A DNA stretch of 64,000 nt from Pseudorasbora parva. Taxonomy: Eukaryota > Chordata > Actinopteri > Cypriniformes > Gobionidae. Positions 45,497-58,441 of this stretch are shown in pieces. How positions within the stretch are numbered: the stretch's first letter is position 1; each line of letters begins with the position of its first letter. The position numbers and the translations under genes are program-made. The notes below the pieces were generated by a model, which was given only the letters and a program-made list of their open reading frames with translations, did no database searches and was not told the origin of the DNA. The stretch lies in assembly GCF_024679245.1 (NCBI RefSeq), contig NC_090185.1:30368670-30432669 (forward strand). The letters run 5' to 3'.

Positions 45497-46758
45497 GTTA
45501 TCACCAAAGCTTGCTTATTTAGCTGTAGATCATTAAACCGTTACACTGCCTTATAAGTCTGTCCGAAACCAGTTTAGTGAGGTGCCTTTATTCAAAAACG
45601 CAGCCTTATAAGTCATTGTCTGATAAGTCAGTGAGGCAACAAGTCAGCTGCCTATAGGTTTTCGGACACAGCCTGTGTGTGCCATAGACAGTAAAAGAAA
45701 TGGACACAGCGACCCCATTGATGTCAACGGCGAAAGAATGAAGTCAACCTAGGGGCACTCACTTCCTGATGGCTGAGCGAACTGCGCAGGCTCAGACTGA
45801 GCTTGACGACGTAGATGTGACGTGAGCCTCCTGTCTGACAGCTGTGAGTCTTCTAGTAGATGTGGAAAGCGAAATCTGAATCACGTTGTTTAAATATTTT
45901 CTCCCGTTGCTTTTGGCTCACTATGGGCTTCTCCCCATTCTTCCCCCTTGACTTTATCAGACTAGTCTCCAGGACATGTCTCCACGTCCCCCCGATTGTC
46001 TCATAGACAGTAAAAGATTGCCTGCGAGCGTCTCCTCAGGTCTATACGGTAATTTCTCAACTGTGCGACAGGGTCGCGTTGGTTATGACGCAATCGTTAG
46101 CCTATTTTTACAAAAACAGCTTCTGCGGGGCGATAGTGTAAGATACAAGGTAATGGAGCCTTTTATACATTGTCGTGTTTCTTTAGAAATAAACAATGGA
46201 CAAATGGAGTCTTTAAACGTCTCAGATGTAAAGTTATTCACTGTCAAAGTGACTCAAAAATGAATGGGAGTCAATGGGATGCTAACAGCAGGTGATGGCT
46301 TGGTTAGCAATGGCAGCCCCTAGGGGTGGAACGCTTTCCGAGCGCTAGATTACCCCCTTGGTGTGTGCTTTCTGACATCACTGCCACTAGTTGGCAGAAC
46401 ATAGACTACTGCCACCCGCTGGTATAGAGAGTTATTTCCTCTCAAGCAGGTACAGAACTAAATACTAGTTGATCATTGGCTGAAGTCTTTGCTGTGTTTT
46501 CAAGCGTAAATATTTGGCCCCGAAGTATAGGCGACGTGAGGTGACACCAAAGTTGGATTTTATCACTACTAGATCTTTGATGCCTTATTAAGACTTTTCA
46601 GTTCAACTCTCTAACTCATTGATCCAGTCACAGCAGTTATTAGCCCACTGGAGGAGAACATAACACTGTAAACAGTTTTTCATTATTTATACATTTTTAT
46701 ATTTTGTCATATCAACTTAGATTATGGAAATTCGTTTCTGCCACAGAATAAAAAATAA
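45497..46758. repeat. Dispersed CpG-bearing repeat (about 45680-46370), class unknown
   Basis: CATAGACAGTAAAAGA occurs at 45685 and again at 46001, and GGGAGTCAATGGGATGCTAA sits near 46265. Composition differs from the flanks. I cannot place the ends. The short plus ORF at 45976-46263 has no family signal. Confidence 0.4.
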
Positions 46759-46920
46759 AAAAGATAATTTTGACTCTCACAATTCTGACTTTTTATCTCA
46801 CAGTTGCATGATAAAGGTCGCAATTGCGAGTTATAAAGTTAGAATTGTGAGATATAAGGTCAGCATTGGAACATATAAAGTCTGAATTGCAAGATGTAAA
46901 CTCGCAATTATCTTTTAAAA
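46759..46920. repeat. Degenerate tandem repeat of AATTGTGAGATATAAAGTC type
   Basis: Three or four imperfect units in both orientations around CGCAATTGCGAG; non-coding. Confidence 0.7.
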
Positions 46921-47744
46921 TGTTTTATTTTGTGGCAGTATCAAGCTTCCATATTAGATATTAATGTGGTGCAGTTAACATAATATTTTGAGTTTCTATT
47001 TATTCAACTAATATCCATTATAACTCAATTTTTTTATTACAACGAACACAATTTGGCAAAGGCAACTAGGAAACTTACTTGTTTAAGTGAAACCAACTGT
47101 TTTTTTTTTTTTTACAGTGCAGTGATTCATGACTTAAATTTCCATACTCAAATCGATCATGACTGCAGAAGACTAACAATATTGTGCAAACGTTTTATTG
47201 ACCACTTTCATGAAGCTATTCAACAGTTTGGAATGACATGAGGGTGAGTAAATTCAGAGAGTGAGTCCAAAAACTTTTTGGGGTGAACTTTTCCTTTAAT
47301 GTTGTCTCAATGTAACAGCAGCAGTGTGTTTGGCTAGACGAAGATAATCAGTTCCAGTGGAATATTGCTTAGATTTGAGGGGGAGACTTTAGAAGATCAT
47401 CAAATAACACTGTCAGACAGTCTCTAAGAACCAGAGCTTTCATTTTTGGGGTTGAATGAGGGTTGGCAGGGCCATCTGCATGGCTGGTTTCACACTTCGC
47501 CTGCTTGTAGAACCAGCTAATGCATGCTTCACACCGCCTGGCCAGACTTCACGCGACCGCCGCCACATTCAGAAGTTAAGCCCCTTCGTCCCTCTAATAC
47601 ACTTTTATTAGATTTTTCTTGGCATCAGGAGATGACTATAGATCATCTCCAAACCAAAGCAACAAACATTATATGGGGAGACGGGCAGGCTTTATACAGT
47701 GGTATGACTGGGCTAAAGTGACTCTCTGCTAGAGTATTGCAACT
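46921..47744. other. Non-coding with a MITE end at 47220-47300
   Basis: GGAATGACATGAGGGTGAGT at 47230-47249 and the following TGAACTTTTCCTTTAA form the right arm of the TTAAAGGG/GTGAACTA MITE family. Nothing else classified. Confidence 0.55.
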
Positions 47745-48932
47745 TTAAAGGGGGGGTGAAACACTCAGTTTCAGTCAATCTCATGTCAATCTTGAGTACC
47801 TATAGAGTAGTATTGCATCCTTCATATCTCCGAAAAGTCTTTAGTTTTATCATATTTATAAAAGAAATATGGGCTGTACCGAGTCTTTCCGGAAAAAACC
47901 GAGCGCCTGGAGGCGTATCGTGTGGGCGGAGCTAAAGAATGACAAGCGCGCAAAGCGGTGACGTCCTCAAGCGTGGAGAAACCCATCGCTATCTCAGCTA
48001 ATACAGATAATGATCCACAATCAAATCTGAGGCTGAAATAAATTGAACAGGAGAAACGGCAACATCAGGATGTCCGTCTCTGTGGTATGTACTGTATTTA
48101 GGGGCCTTTGTGTGCAGTTTATGAGGACATGATTCGGTTTATGGACTATTGTATGTGACTAGACCTTAGAGGTAGCAAGCAAAACGGTTTTGCACGTCAG
48201 AGTCAGAATAGTGTAACGTTATACAGAACAACAATGGAGTAACCGTTAGCGCATTTGAATGACGAAGCACGCGATCGTATCGTTTACTGATGTTTACTCA
48301 TGCGACGGTAGCCAATAGCAGAGACATTTGAAGTTGATTTACTCACCGGCATCTTCCAAAGCAGGACCGCTCTGTCAAAAACACACTTCTTTGGTATGAT
48401 TTGGTGAAGTCCTGTGACAGCAGTGACCGTGGAAATCCACTTTGCGACGCGACTGAAGCGATGCCTTGAAGCTTCCCGTCATTTCTGCGTTCAAATCCGT
48501 TCAAATGCAGCGCTGCCTTCCCGGAATGCTGTGCTGAAGCGTTGAAGTCGCTCGACGTCACCCATAGGAATAAAGTGGAGCGCGGCGCGTCATAAGTGTT
48601 CACGGACGACTGGATCTGCACCTGAGAGACTGTTTACAGCGTGCATTTCCTCTCTCTCCCTCTAGTCACGCGCGCGCGCACCCTTCCAGGAGAAGAGCCC
48701 GTACAGCCCATACAAGGACCTTCCGCTCTATTTAACGTCAAGTAGACCCATACTCGAAAAAAACTCGCCGAAACTTGTGAGAAACCGGAAGGAGTATTTT
48801 TAACACAGAAATACTCCATCAAACGTCCAACATTAGTTTTTGAAACTTTGTCTATGTTTAGGATGGGAATCCAAGTCTTTAACGGTGTAAAAAGCTCAGT
48901 ATGCATGAAACAGCATTTCACCCCCCCTTTAA
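47745..48932. mobile_element. TTAA element, TTAAAGGGGGGGTGAAA family
   Basis: Inverted ends TTAAAGGGGGGGTGAAAC and ATTTCACCCCCCCTTTAA. 1.19 kb, CpG-rich in the middle (GCGCGCGCGCACC near 48668), non-coding. The open frames at 48343-48936 on the minus strand are chance ORFs inside it. Confidence 0.85.
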
Positions 48933-50690
48933 ACATGACGGTGATTTGAACAAGCCCAAATCAAGGGTCTATGGTCAAGCAAACTAAGCAAAATGGAGGG
49001 GGAAAACATTTATAAATCTGCCTTGTTGTCTTTTGCATGGAAAGCATTTATGATGCTATAGCACTCTTTGTGGAGTTTTAAGTAGACTTGTACAACTCGT
49101 TTAAGTCAATTTTGTTCAAATCAGAGAATGAAACAATGACTCACTCATATGACTCAAAAACACTCACGCCTCGCCCGTAATCAAATAGTTTCCAATGTGG
49201 TATGTGAAAAAACAGAGCAGTATACCCGAATACATAAGTATTCAAACAAAAGTAGGCCCAAAAGTCCCCGGATGACCTACTACTTCCAACGAGATTCTGA
49301 AGTGTGCATTCTAAGGACACTTTACTATGCCACAAGGCCAAGCGAGAGGATCTATGACCAACTGACTCTGGCAGGTTACAGGATAATGACAACATGGCGG
49401 ATGTAGTACGTCCGGATTCCATGCACACATTCATACTATAGAACTTTTTTTTAATGATCGCGAAGTAAGTTCAAATTCAAATGTAGTACCTAGACAGTAC
49501 ACGATTTCGGACGCACCGTCAATTTTCTCACCCCTGCTGGCATAATGTAATCTGCTGAATCTATAAATGAATCGGAATCAATAAATCAAGTGATCCCAGT
49601 TAGCAGGCTATCGCATGTGAGGATGTTGGAAGTGGAGATAGCCTTTTCTCACAGCACTTGATATAATTAAACTTATCAATTTGATGGCGGATCCAAAAAG
49701 GTTCAAACGACAGTCACCAGTGACAACTGGAGATCCATCCGTTGTAACATGCAAAAGTCTTCGGACTTCGGAGTGAAAAAAAGAGACTTCACCCGGGCGA
49801 TGCGAAAACAAGGATAAATAAAGGTGGCGTGAACTCCGTGTTTTGAAGGGTTTTTTCAGCTCTTTTTCTGCTGAACAGGTAAGACATTTCAACGGTTGAA
49901 TTACGCTATGTAACAGTAGCACACCTGTTCGCTTAATTCATGCAGTTAAGGAGTTTTCTTTGTTGTGCCTCTCGTTGTGCTATGTGCATTATGGTAACAT
50001 CAGTTATTTTGTGCTTGCTATGAGAGGGAGCTTCACCCCTACGCCACATTAATGTGTTGATAGATGACGATTAGAAATTAGACTGCACAGAAATGGAAAC
50101 TGTACTACAGGAAGCCCTAATACATATTAAATGTAGTCACGCAATCCTGATAACATTAACAGTTTGAAAAAGTATAATTTGCAGTTTGACGTGATATGAT
50201 AAACGATCGCTTGATTAATCATCGCAATGTATTACAATGCCTTTTTCCCCTTAGTTGGTCAGAACAAAAGAGGATGAGCTACTTACTTGTTCAGATGACA
50301 CTCTTATGTCGGTCATACTTTCAAAACACTAAAGTCTGTGATTGTGAATGACAGTATCCACACCGGGTGACTGACAGCGCTTCTCCTGACAGCTGCACAT
50401 TTGATTCCTCCGCGCTGTGCAGACCGGGGCGCTACTCACGTAGAGTTGATAATTCCGCAAATAACTGCAATTGCAGTTTTCGAACAGAGATGGCGACAAA
50501 GAGAAAAAACTACGGACTGCAGCTTTAAGTCATGTTTGATCTCGCCTCAATGTTACAATCGACAGGTGCGTTGTCTCGCGGTCCGGACGAAACTTCTAGT
50601 GTGCATTCAGACCATAATGTTAACAATTGGTTGAAACTGCCGTTATATCTGTGGTCTTCCACAGTTTTTACATTTTCCTTATTAAAAAGC
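48933..50690. other. Non-coding, nothing recognised
   Basis: No supported feature. Confidence 0.45.
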
Positions 50691-50699
50691 AAACAAACA

Positions 50700-50830
50700 A
50701 GCCCAGTCCAGGAGTAAAAAAGTAACTAATGCATTACTTTCCATAAAAAGTAATGCAATTACTTTTTAGGGAGTAACGCAATATTATTTGTAACATTACT
50801 TTTTAAAAGTTATTTTCCCCAACACTGCTA
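50700..50830. repeat. AGTAAC/ATTACTTTTT repeat fragment
   Basis: GTAATGCAATTACTTTTTAGG with neighbouring inverted copies; a diverged relative of the array at 12.1-12.5 kb. Confidence 0.5.
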
Positions 50831-52836
50831 ATATGCTATTAACACTGCTAGTATGTTATTTTGAATTCAGCCCCAGTCCGAAACCTATCACAAACTACTA
50901 TACTGAAATGTATGTATGTAGTAAACAAAGAAAAATGTCTATTTCACATTTTAGAGGCCTCCAAAAACAAGTTTCACACTGGTAAAATATCTACTGTAAT
51001 ATAACACAATAACAGCCACATACTGCTGAATCAAAAAGCTTTCATTGTTGGTGCTAACAGGGCCATGCTAACAAGCTAAATCTTGGCTGAATTATCAAAG
51101 GTTTACACAGGCGCCGTCTGGCACCACACTGACCTCTAGTGGCTGCAATGGGAAGTGCACACAGTGTGGTTCAGTGAAAAGCTGTGTCTTGGATTCCTAA
51201 GCATGTCAATTTGAAATCCTTGAACACAATGACTACAATTAAAGGATCAGTGTATGAGATCAAAGAAGCTTGGTTTGTTCTAATACAGGAACCCATCTGT
51301 CTTGCTAGCCAAAACAAAGGAACATGATTATTTGGGCTGGAAGTAAATCACAGTTCTTGGCTGATTAATCAAGGACGGACCCTGGGCTAGTCGCCTCCAT
51401 AATATAAGAGTTAGTTTTAATGGCGCAATGGATTTTAAATGAGATGGTGGTATCCATCGGACAGAAGGACAGCTGGCTTTCTGAGGGCCTACAATCTCCT
51501 GTGCTGACCTTGTCTGAGGACTCACCGCTAATACTAGGAAAACAGAAGCTAATCTCTTACACCAACATATGTGGCTTCCAGCTCAATGCATTTATCATCA
51601 TAATAATAGGCTTTCATACGGTCCTAGCATGCTAGCAGCACCCTGAACTAGCTTGGCCTGGTAAATGAAGTACTATTGCAGACCAAAACAGTGTTAAAGA
51701 TATGAAAAGAAGGTGGTTGTTCCCAATCACATGATTCCTTCATTTATTTATCTTTGTCAATGAACTATATATGTTTCAGGTTCAACTGTCAAGCGAGTTA
51801 AAATTACAAGAATAAAAAGCAAACACAAGATCCTTCAGCTCACTGAGAGGATGTGAGTCCAATACTGGCCAAGTTTCAAGATCATATTTGTTTGATCAAA
51901 TATTCCTCAGGTTCAGTACAGGGATAATGTGAACCCCATTCGACCAAGTAATGAAGGCGGCACAATTCTGGAGCAATTGGTGAATCCTATGTTTTCCCAC
52001 AATTCCTTGCACCAGAACGTGCAAGGTAAACATCCTGAAACTTCCTGTTGATGTATTTGTCAAGAGTCTTGTTTGCACTGCTTACAAATCTGACTACAAA
52101 TTTGAGTGAAATACACACAAAAAAATATAATAACTAGGTTAAGCATAGATTTAAACAATGAAAACTAGGGGGGAGTCCAACCGTTAATAATCACATTCAC
52201 AGCAGGGATATATTTAAGAACCGCATGGAGCTTAGTCTAATATAGGAAAATAGTAACACTCTAAGCTGAATTTTAAACTCAGATACCCAAACAGAAATAC
52301 ATATAAACACACCATTCAAAAGTTGTGTCAGGATAGATTTTTTTCTTCTCCCCTCTGTTAATTTTGACCCAAAACTCATTTTTCAAAAAAAAAAAAAAAA
52401 AGGCCCAAGACCCTAGGACTTTGCTGCACTAGAACCACGAATGCACAGAAAACATTGACTAGATTCATTGACTACAAATTGTTGCATCGTGAGTCAATTT
52501 GACCCTTTAAGGAATGTATGGAACACTTTTTTCACACATTTTCACCTAACAAATGCTCAATTTAAAATAAAAATTCTAAAACTTTACCACAAATATTATT
52601 GTTTTTTATAATGCCTACATGTTTATTTGAATGCATTCTGACCCGCAAGGGAAGGATTTGTTACAAAGTGCGAGGAAGGAATGAGGGTTAAAAGAATCCT
52701 CATATGGTCACCAAGGCTGCATTTATTTGATCAAAAATACAGTAATATTGTGAATAATTAATAAAAACATTTTTTTGTAATATAACTAATATGCTAAACA
52801 TTTCTACTTATCAGTGTTGAAAACAGTTGTGCTACT
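50831..52836. other. Non-coding, nothing recognised
   Basis: Includes a poly-A run at 52385-52401. No coding signal. Confidence 0.45.
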
Positions 52837-53597
52837 TAACCTGTTAACTGTCAACCCACCAAAAATACATTAAAATTCACTACCCAAACTTAAAGGGTTG
52901 CAATTCAAGAATGCTTTGGAATATAGACATATATTTAGTCTCATTCTAAAGAAGACAGTCAGCAGATTATTGCTCAAGTGAAATAACTTCAAAGCATTAA
53001 AGTATAAAAAAAAGTTATGGAAGTTTAAACTTACTTTAAACCAAATTGTTGAATTGTTTGATGTTCCAAATTTGAAGTTTATATAACAAAAATTGAAGTT
53101 CCCAGGAGATTTTGTTTAGGCGCTGTACCACACACAGCCACCGGGTGTCATTGAAATTCATAGATTTTTTTTTATGCTCCTGTATGTCCTGTATCAAATG
53201 TATATATTTTTGTCCAAACATCCTAAAACAGTTGGCAGATATATAACCGTGAGGCTCAGACCTTTCTGACAATATGTGTTTTGTCAAGATTTGAAAAGTG
53301 TTTTATAAAGTAGTTAAATAAATGTTGTAATTTGAAACATGACAACTCCCGACTATAGGGGAGGAGCCCGCTAGAATAATTTAGAGCACTGTATCCATGG
53401 AAAGGCCATGTCCGCTTTCAAAATGGTTTTCACATGATGAATCTTGAGTTTGTAAGCTTTCCAATGGTATATAATTTGATTGAGTATACATATGTACTCA
53501 ACATTAGATCAGGATAAATTCAGGATATAATTGTTTTAAAAATGCTGTGGCAAACAGGCCCATCGGTGGGCCAGTGGCAGTTAACAGGTTAACTAAA
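52837..53597. mobile_element. Inverted-repeat element, ACCTGTTAACTG ends
   Basis: Left AACCTGTTAACTGTCAACCC and right GGCAGTTAACAGGTTAAC are inverted. About 760 bp, non-coding. A CCCACC/GGTGGG pair sits just inside each end. Class not determined. Confidence 0.72.
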
Positions 53598-55058
53598 AAA
53601 GGGAAAAAAAAGTTGTTTTTTAAAATCAACAAACAAACAAATCCCAAGTTTAGCAAAGTCAAGCTCATCGTTTTGATTCCCGGGAAACTTACATACTGAT
53701 AAAATGTATAGTCTGAAGGCACTTTAAATTGCTTTGGATGAAATTAAGAAAAAATATGTAGTCTTTTAACGCTGTTTAATGCTTTTTCCTCCAGTAAAAG
53801 GGGTAATAATATAATTATAATAAAAACCTGTTAGTTATGCAATACATATAGTGGCCACCAAAAGAGAATTGAACATTTACAGTAAGTAATGCTTAAAATC
53901 TATATTAGATAAAAAATGAAATAAATAAATATATTAATAACTATCGTTTTCAAATAACATTGAAAACTATAGTTATAGAAATAATAATATTTTCTCTATA
54001 TTATATAATTTTATTTATAAAAGTAATGCAATACTGACATAGGAACCACTGAACTTACAGCATACATTTCTTGAACAAATGTAAAATCCTGATCAACAAG
54101 CAGTGAATTTCTTTTATGATTGATTGATTATTGGAGAGCTTTACTTTATTAGAGTAAACCCCAGACTGACCCTCAAGACCTGTCATAAACCCCGAGCTGC
54201 TCTTGACACGTGCAGAGACCAGAAATTCACCTTTAACCGGGTCTGTCTCAATGTTCCACTGATGAAATCAGAGAGCGGACCGCAGATGGCTGCTCTTGTG
54301 AAAGCAAAGAGAAAGAAATCTTTCCATCTCAACCATGAGCTCACCAGTGACACATTTGAGTTTGCTTTAGAGTCATGGCCAGAAGGACACCTTGCAGCGA
54401 CTTTGATTTAATACCAGTATGTGTTCCCTCTGTCCTGTCTCTATAAAAGCCTTTGATGTGTCTGGACACAGGAAACGGCCTGTTGGTACAGCTGGGCAGC
54501 TTTTGCAGGCATCTTTCGCTCAAATATTTAAGCATCCTATGTGGGTCTGCTAAGTCTGTGAGAAGCAGAAAATAAAGTCTAACTTCCTATTCTAACATCT
54601 TAAAGGCACAGTACATTAAAAATTGTGTCACCATTGCTCACTCATGTCGTTCCAAACCTGAATTACTTTATTTTCCATGGAAGACAAAAGATATTTAGCA
54701 GAATACTCATGCTGCTCTTTTCCTTATGATAAAAGCCAGTAGTTTACACAACTTTTGAATAATATTCCAAAACTTCTGAAGCCATATGATCGGTCAACAT
54801 AAAGAAAAGATTCAACTTTAAGTTCCTATGTCTTTATTTATTATTATTATTATTAATATTATTATTATTATTATTTTCATTAGGGGGGTTATTGGTCTTT
54901 TTATTTAAAGGATTAAAAGGGATTTAAGGGAATAAAGAAATTGCCTTACAGTAAAAGTTACAGGTCTGTTGTAGCTATGAAGTAAACTATTTCAAATGTT
55001 TGCAGATAACATTTTTTTAAAAATATGCATAAATTCAGTTATTCTTACGTCTAATATG
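53598..55058. other. Non-coding; MITE-like end and (TTA)n
   Basis: 54604-54680 resembles a decayed arm of the TTAAAGGG MITE family (CATGTCGTTCCAAACCTG). (TTA)n at 54838-54876. The 95-codon plus ORF at 54124-54411 has no recognised family or splice support. Confidence 0.45.
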
Positions 55059-55180
55059 TACAAACTCGATTCCAAAAAAAGTTGTGACCCTGTACAAATT
55101 TTTAATAATTTACAAATCTCATAAACTTATATTTTATTCACAATAGAATATAGATCTTCTTCTACTTTCGGCTGTTCCCT

Positions 55181-57063
55181 TTAGGGGTCGCCACAGCGAA
55201 TCATCTGCCTCCATCTATTCCTATCCTCTGTATCCTCTTCTCTCAGACCGACTACCTTCATGTCCTCCTTCACTACATCTATAAACATCCTCTTTGGTCT
55301 TCCTCTCGACCTCCTGCCTAGCAGCTCTAACCTCAGCATCATTTTACCGATATATTCACTCTCCCTCCTCTGAACAAATCTAAACCATCTCAACCTGGCC
55401 TCTCTAACTTTGTCTCCAAAACATCTCGCATGTGCTGTCCCTCTGATGTACTCATTCCTGATCCTATCCATCCTCGTCACTCCCAAAGAGAACCTCAACA
55501 TCTTCAGCTCTGCTACCTCTAGCTCTTCCTCAGTGCAACTGTCTCCAAACCATACAACATCGCTGGTCTCACTACTGTCCTGTACACCTTTCCTTTCATT
55601 CTTGCTGGTACTCTTTTATCACACAACAGACCTGACACTTTTCCCCACCCATTCCAACCTGCCTGCACACGCTTCTTCACCTCTTTTCCACACTCCCCAT
55701 TGCTCTGGACTGTTGACCCTAAGTACTTAAAATCCTGCAGCTTCTATACCTCTTCTCCCTGTAACCTCACTGTTCCACTCGGTTCCCTCTCATTCACACA
55801 CATGTATTCTGTCTTGCTGTGACTAACCTTCATTCCTCTTCTCTCCAGAGCAAACCTCTCTAGACTTTCCTCCACCTGCTCCCTGCTTTCACTACAGATC
55901 ACAATGTCATCCGCAAACATCATAGTCCATGAAGATTCCTGTCTGACCTCATCTGTCAGCCTGTCCATCACCACTGCAAACAAGAAGGATCCTTGATGCA
56001 GTCCCACCTTCACCGTGAAGTCCTCTGTCTCACCTACAGCACACCTTACCCCTTTCCTACTGCTCTCATACATATCCTGGACCACTCTAACATTCTCTGC
56101 CACTCCTCATACAATACCACAGCTCCTCTCTTGGCACTCTGTCATATGCTTTCTCTAAATCTACAAAGACAGAATGCAGCTCTTTCTGACCTTCTCTGTA
56201 CTTCTCCATTAACAATCTCAAAGCAAATAATGCATCTGTAGTGCTCTTTCTTGGCATGAAACCATACTGCTGCTCACAAATGTCCACTTCTCCCCTTAGC
56301 CTTGCTTCCACTACTCTTTCCCTCAACTTCATTCTCATCAGCTTAATACCTCTGTAGTTTCTACTACAGTGCAACAAAACACTTCTCCATTCCTCAGACA
56401 TCTTCTTACTCTTAAGACCTTGTTGAACAACCTAGTTAAAAACTCCACTGCCATCTCTCCTAGACACTTCCATACCTCCACTGGTATGTCATCAGGACCC
56501 ACTGCCTCTCCTCTCTTCATCCTCTTCAAAGCTCTCCTATTTTCACCCTTTCTATTAGTCTCTACTTCCTGGTCAAAAATATGTGCCTCTACGACTCTTC
56601 TCTCCCTGTCATTTTCCTCATTTATCAGTTCATCAAAGTACTCCTTCCATCTTTCCCTCACTCTCCTGTCACCTGTCAAAACATTTCCATCTCTATCTTT
56701 AAGCACTCTAACCCTGCACATCTTTTCCATCTCTATCCCTCTGTCTCGCCAACCGATACACATCCCTCTCACCTATCTAACATTGCATACATGTCCTCAT
56801 ATGCTTTCTGTTTGGACTTTGCCACCTCTATCTTAACCTCACGTTGCATCACCCTATATTCCTGTCTACGTTCCTCTGTCCTCTCACAGTCCCACTCCTT
56901 CCTAGTTAACCTCTTCCTCTGGATACTCTCCTGGACTTCCTCATTCCATCACCAAGTCTCCTTGTCTTCTTTCCTCCTTCCAGATGACACACCTAGCACC
57001 TTTCTACCCGTCTCCCTGATCACTTTGGCTGTAGTAGTCCAGTCATCTGGAAGCCCTTCTTGA
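55181..57063 (-). pseudogene. LINE reverse transcriptase, frameshifted
   Basis: Reading on the minus strand: a pre-RT region (WKEYFDELINEEN, GPDDIPVEVWKCLG, about 56450-56650), RT motifs (YRGIKLM about 56340, EQQYGFMPRKSTTDA about 56250, FVDLEKAYDRVPR about 56160), the active site FADDIVICSE at about 55910, and a C-terminal region ending RWRQMIRCGDP at 55181. The frame changes at least three times (around 56390, 56100 and between 55744 and 55500), so no full protein is possible. The motif style suggests RTE or a related clade; the clade is not certain. RT copies element RNA into the target site. Confidence 0.83.
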
Positions 57064-57079
57064 CCACCTAAAGCTTGTC

Positions 57080-57995
57080 TTAAAGGGGTACTTCAGCGCT
57101 GGAAAAATGAATCAATGTAGTAGATGATTTAATGTAGTAGAAATGTGAAACTATTTTTGAATTTTGTGCCTTCTAGACTGAGAACAGACAGAATGTATTT
57201 ATGTCTCATGGGGATGAAAAACTACAATTCCCAGAATGCTCCGCTGCCTTGTGAGGCCACTCCCAAAGCCACTGCTACTGGATATCTCTGACTGAGTTAG
57301 AGAACAGACACTAAAATTAAATACTGAACGTGTCTGTTCCATATAACGATCGAGTTGCCGTGTGAGCTCTCGGGATTAGAGTTGAGGTAATCGCGACCAC
57401 ACTCACGGCATACATTAACAGCGCATGTTCAGTCTGGCGCATTTTCAGTTAATGTCTTTACATTAGTGCGTCGTAAAGCTGTGTCATCCCTAACAGCGGG
57501 AAAAAACTTTATTCAAAATAAAAAAAAATGGCTTTTAATCAGATACAGCCATACATCTATGATCCGGAATCAGACCCAGAGGCTGCAGTTGAACAAGAGC
57601 AGCAGCAAAAACGACTAGAGCAGGACGTCTCTATGTGGTACAACTTGTTATTTACATATTTATACTTGAATTATATCGTCGTCGTCCCCCCCCCCCCCCC
57701 TTAAATGAATCCCTGAAGCTGCAAGCTGTGCTGAGTGTGATCTCCCATCCCTCATGTGTGGGTTGAAAACGTGGAAATAGCTCCCTCTGCTGGCTGTAGT
57801 CTTTAGCCTTTGGCCAAACATTCCAAAGATGACACAAATATCATCCATTTGCGTCACAGGAGGAATTTTTCCAGAAATAAACTGCATAAATCTCTTGTCT
57901 CAGGGGGATATGAGGGGGGAGCACGATCATTTCAATATACTCCAAGGTTTCTACTGCTACAAAGCTATATGCTAATCACTGAAGTAACCCTTTAA
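57080..57995 (-). mobile_element. TTAA MITE, TTAAAGGGGTACTTCAGC family, copy 2
   Basis: TTAA at both edges, ends as in the copy at 33403-34208. Shares GATTTATGCA-region and ACAATTCCCAGAATGCT blocks with copy 1 and has an extra central stretch (about 57480-57680) that copy 1 lacks, including a C12 run near 57688 and a short coding-like piece. Orientation is arbitrary. Confidence 0.88.
57529..57660 (+). pseudogene. Short ORF start in the MITE, P2X7-like repeat protein N-terminus
   Basis: ATG at 57529 opens about 40 codons with IQPYIYDPESDPEAA, EQEQQQKR and EQDVSMWYN. This resembles the N-terminus of the fish 'P2X purinoceptor 7-like' proteins that are spread through repeats and carry a Cys-rich C-terminal domain; here the Cys-rich part is missing and the frame dissolves into unrelated sequence by 57660. 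It may be a relic of the autonomous partner's gene. The resemblance is from memory and is moderate. Confidence 0.4.
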
Positions 57996-58441
57996 CTCCT
58001 CCCTGAAGACCACACAGCACTCTTCCTTTTCCAATTTCCACCACTGTGTCTTCTGCTCTGCCTTTACTCTCTTCCTCTTCCTTACCATAAGAGTCATCTT
58101 ACACACCATCATCCTATGCTATCTAGCTACACTCTTACCTACCACTACTTTACAATCACTTATTTCTATCAGATTACAGTGTCTACATAAAATAGAATAT
58201 AGATAACATATTTTGAAAGTGAGACATTTTGAAATGTCATGCCAAATATTGGCGTATTTTGGATTTAATGAGAGCTACGTATTCCAAAAAAGTTGGGACA
58301 GGTAGCAATAAGAGGCTGGAAAAGTTAAATGTACATATAAAGAACAGCTGGAGGACCAATTTGCAACTTATTAGGTCAATTGGCAACATGATTGGGTATA
58401 AAAAGATCCTCTCAGAGTGGTAGTGTCTCTCAGAAGTCAAG

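Larger units (their letters stand above)
55156..58190 (-). mobile_element. 5'-truncated non-LTR retrotransposon (RTE-like LINE)
   Basis: The 3' end is at the left (TCTTCTACTTTCGGCTGTTC on the plus strand) and the 5' end is truncated at 58190. AATAGAATATAGAT occurs at 55142-55155 and again at 58191-58204: a 14-bp target duplication, the mark of target-primed reverse transcription. A MITE at 57080-57995 is inserted in it. Endonuclease domain not seen. Confidence 0.9.

Noticed and set aside
48343..48936. Minus-strand ORFs of 92 and 100 codons
   Set aside because: They lie wholly inside the TTAAAGGGGGGGTGAAA element and run into its terminal repeat.
54124..54411. Possible exon of 95 codons
   Set aside because: Open on the plus strand but without recognisable domain or supporting splice context; length is within chance for this region.
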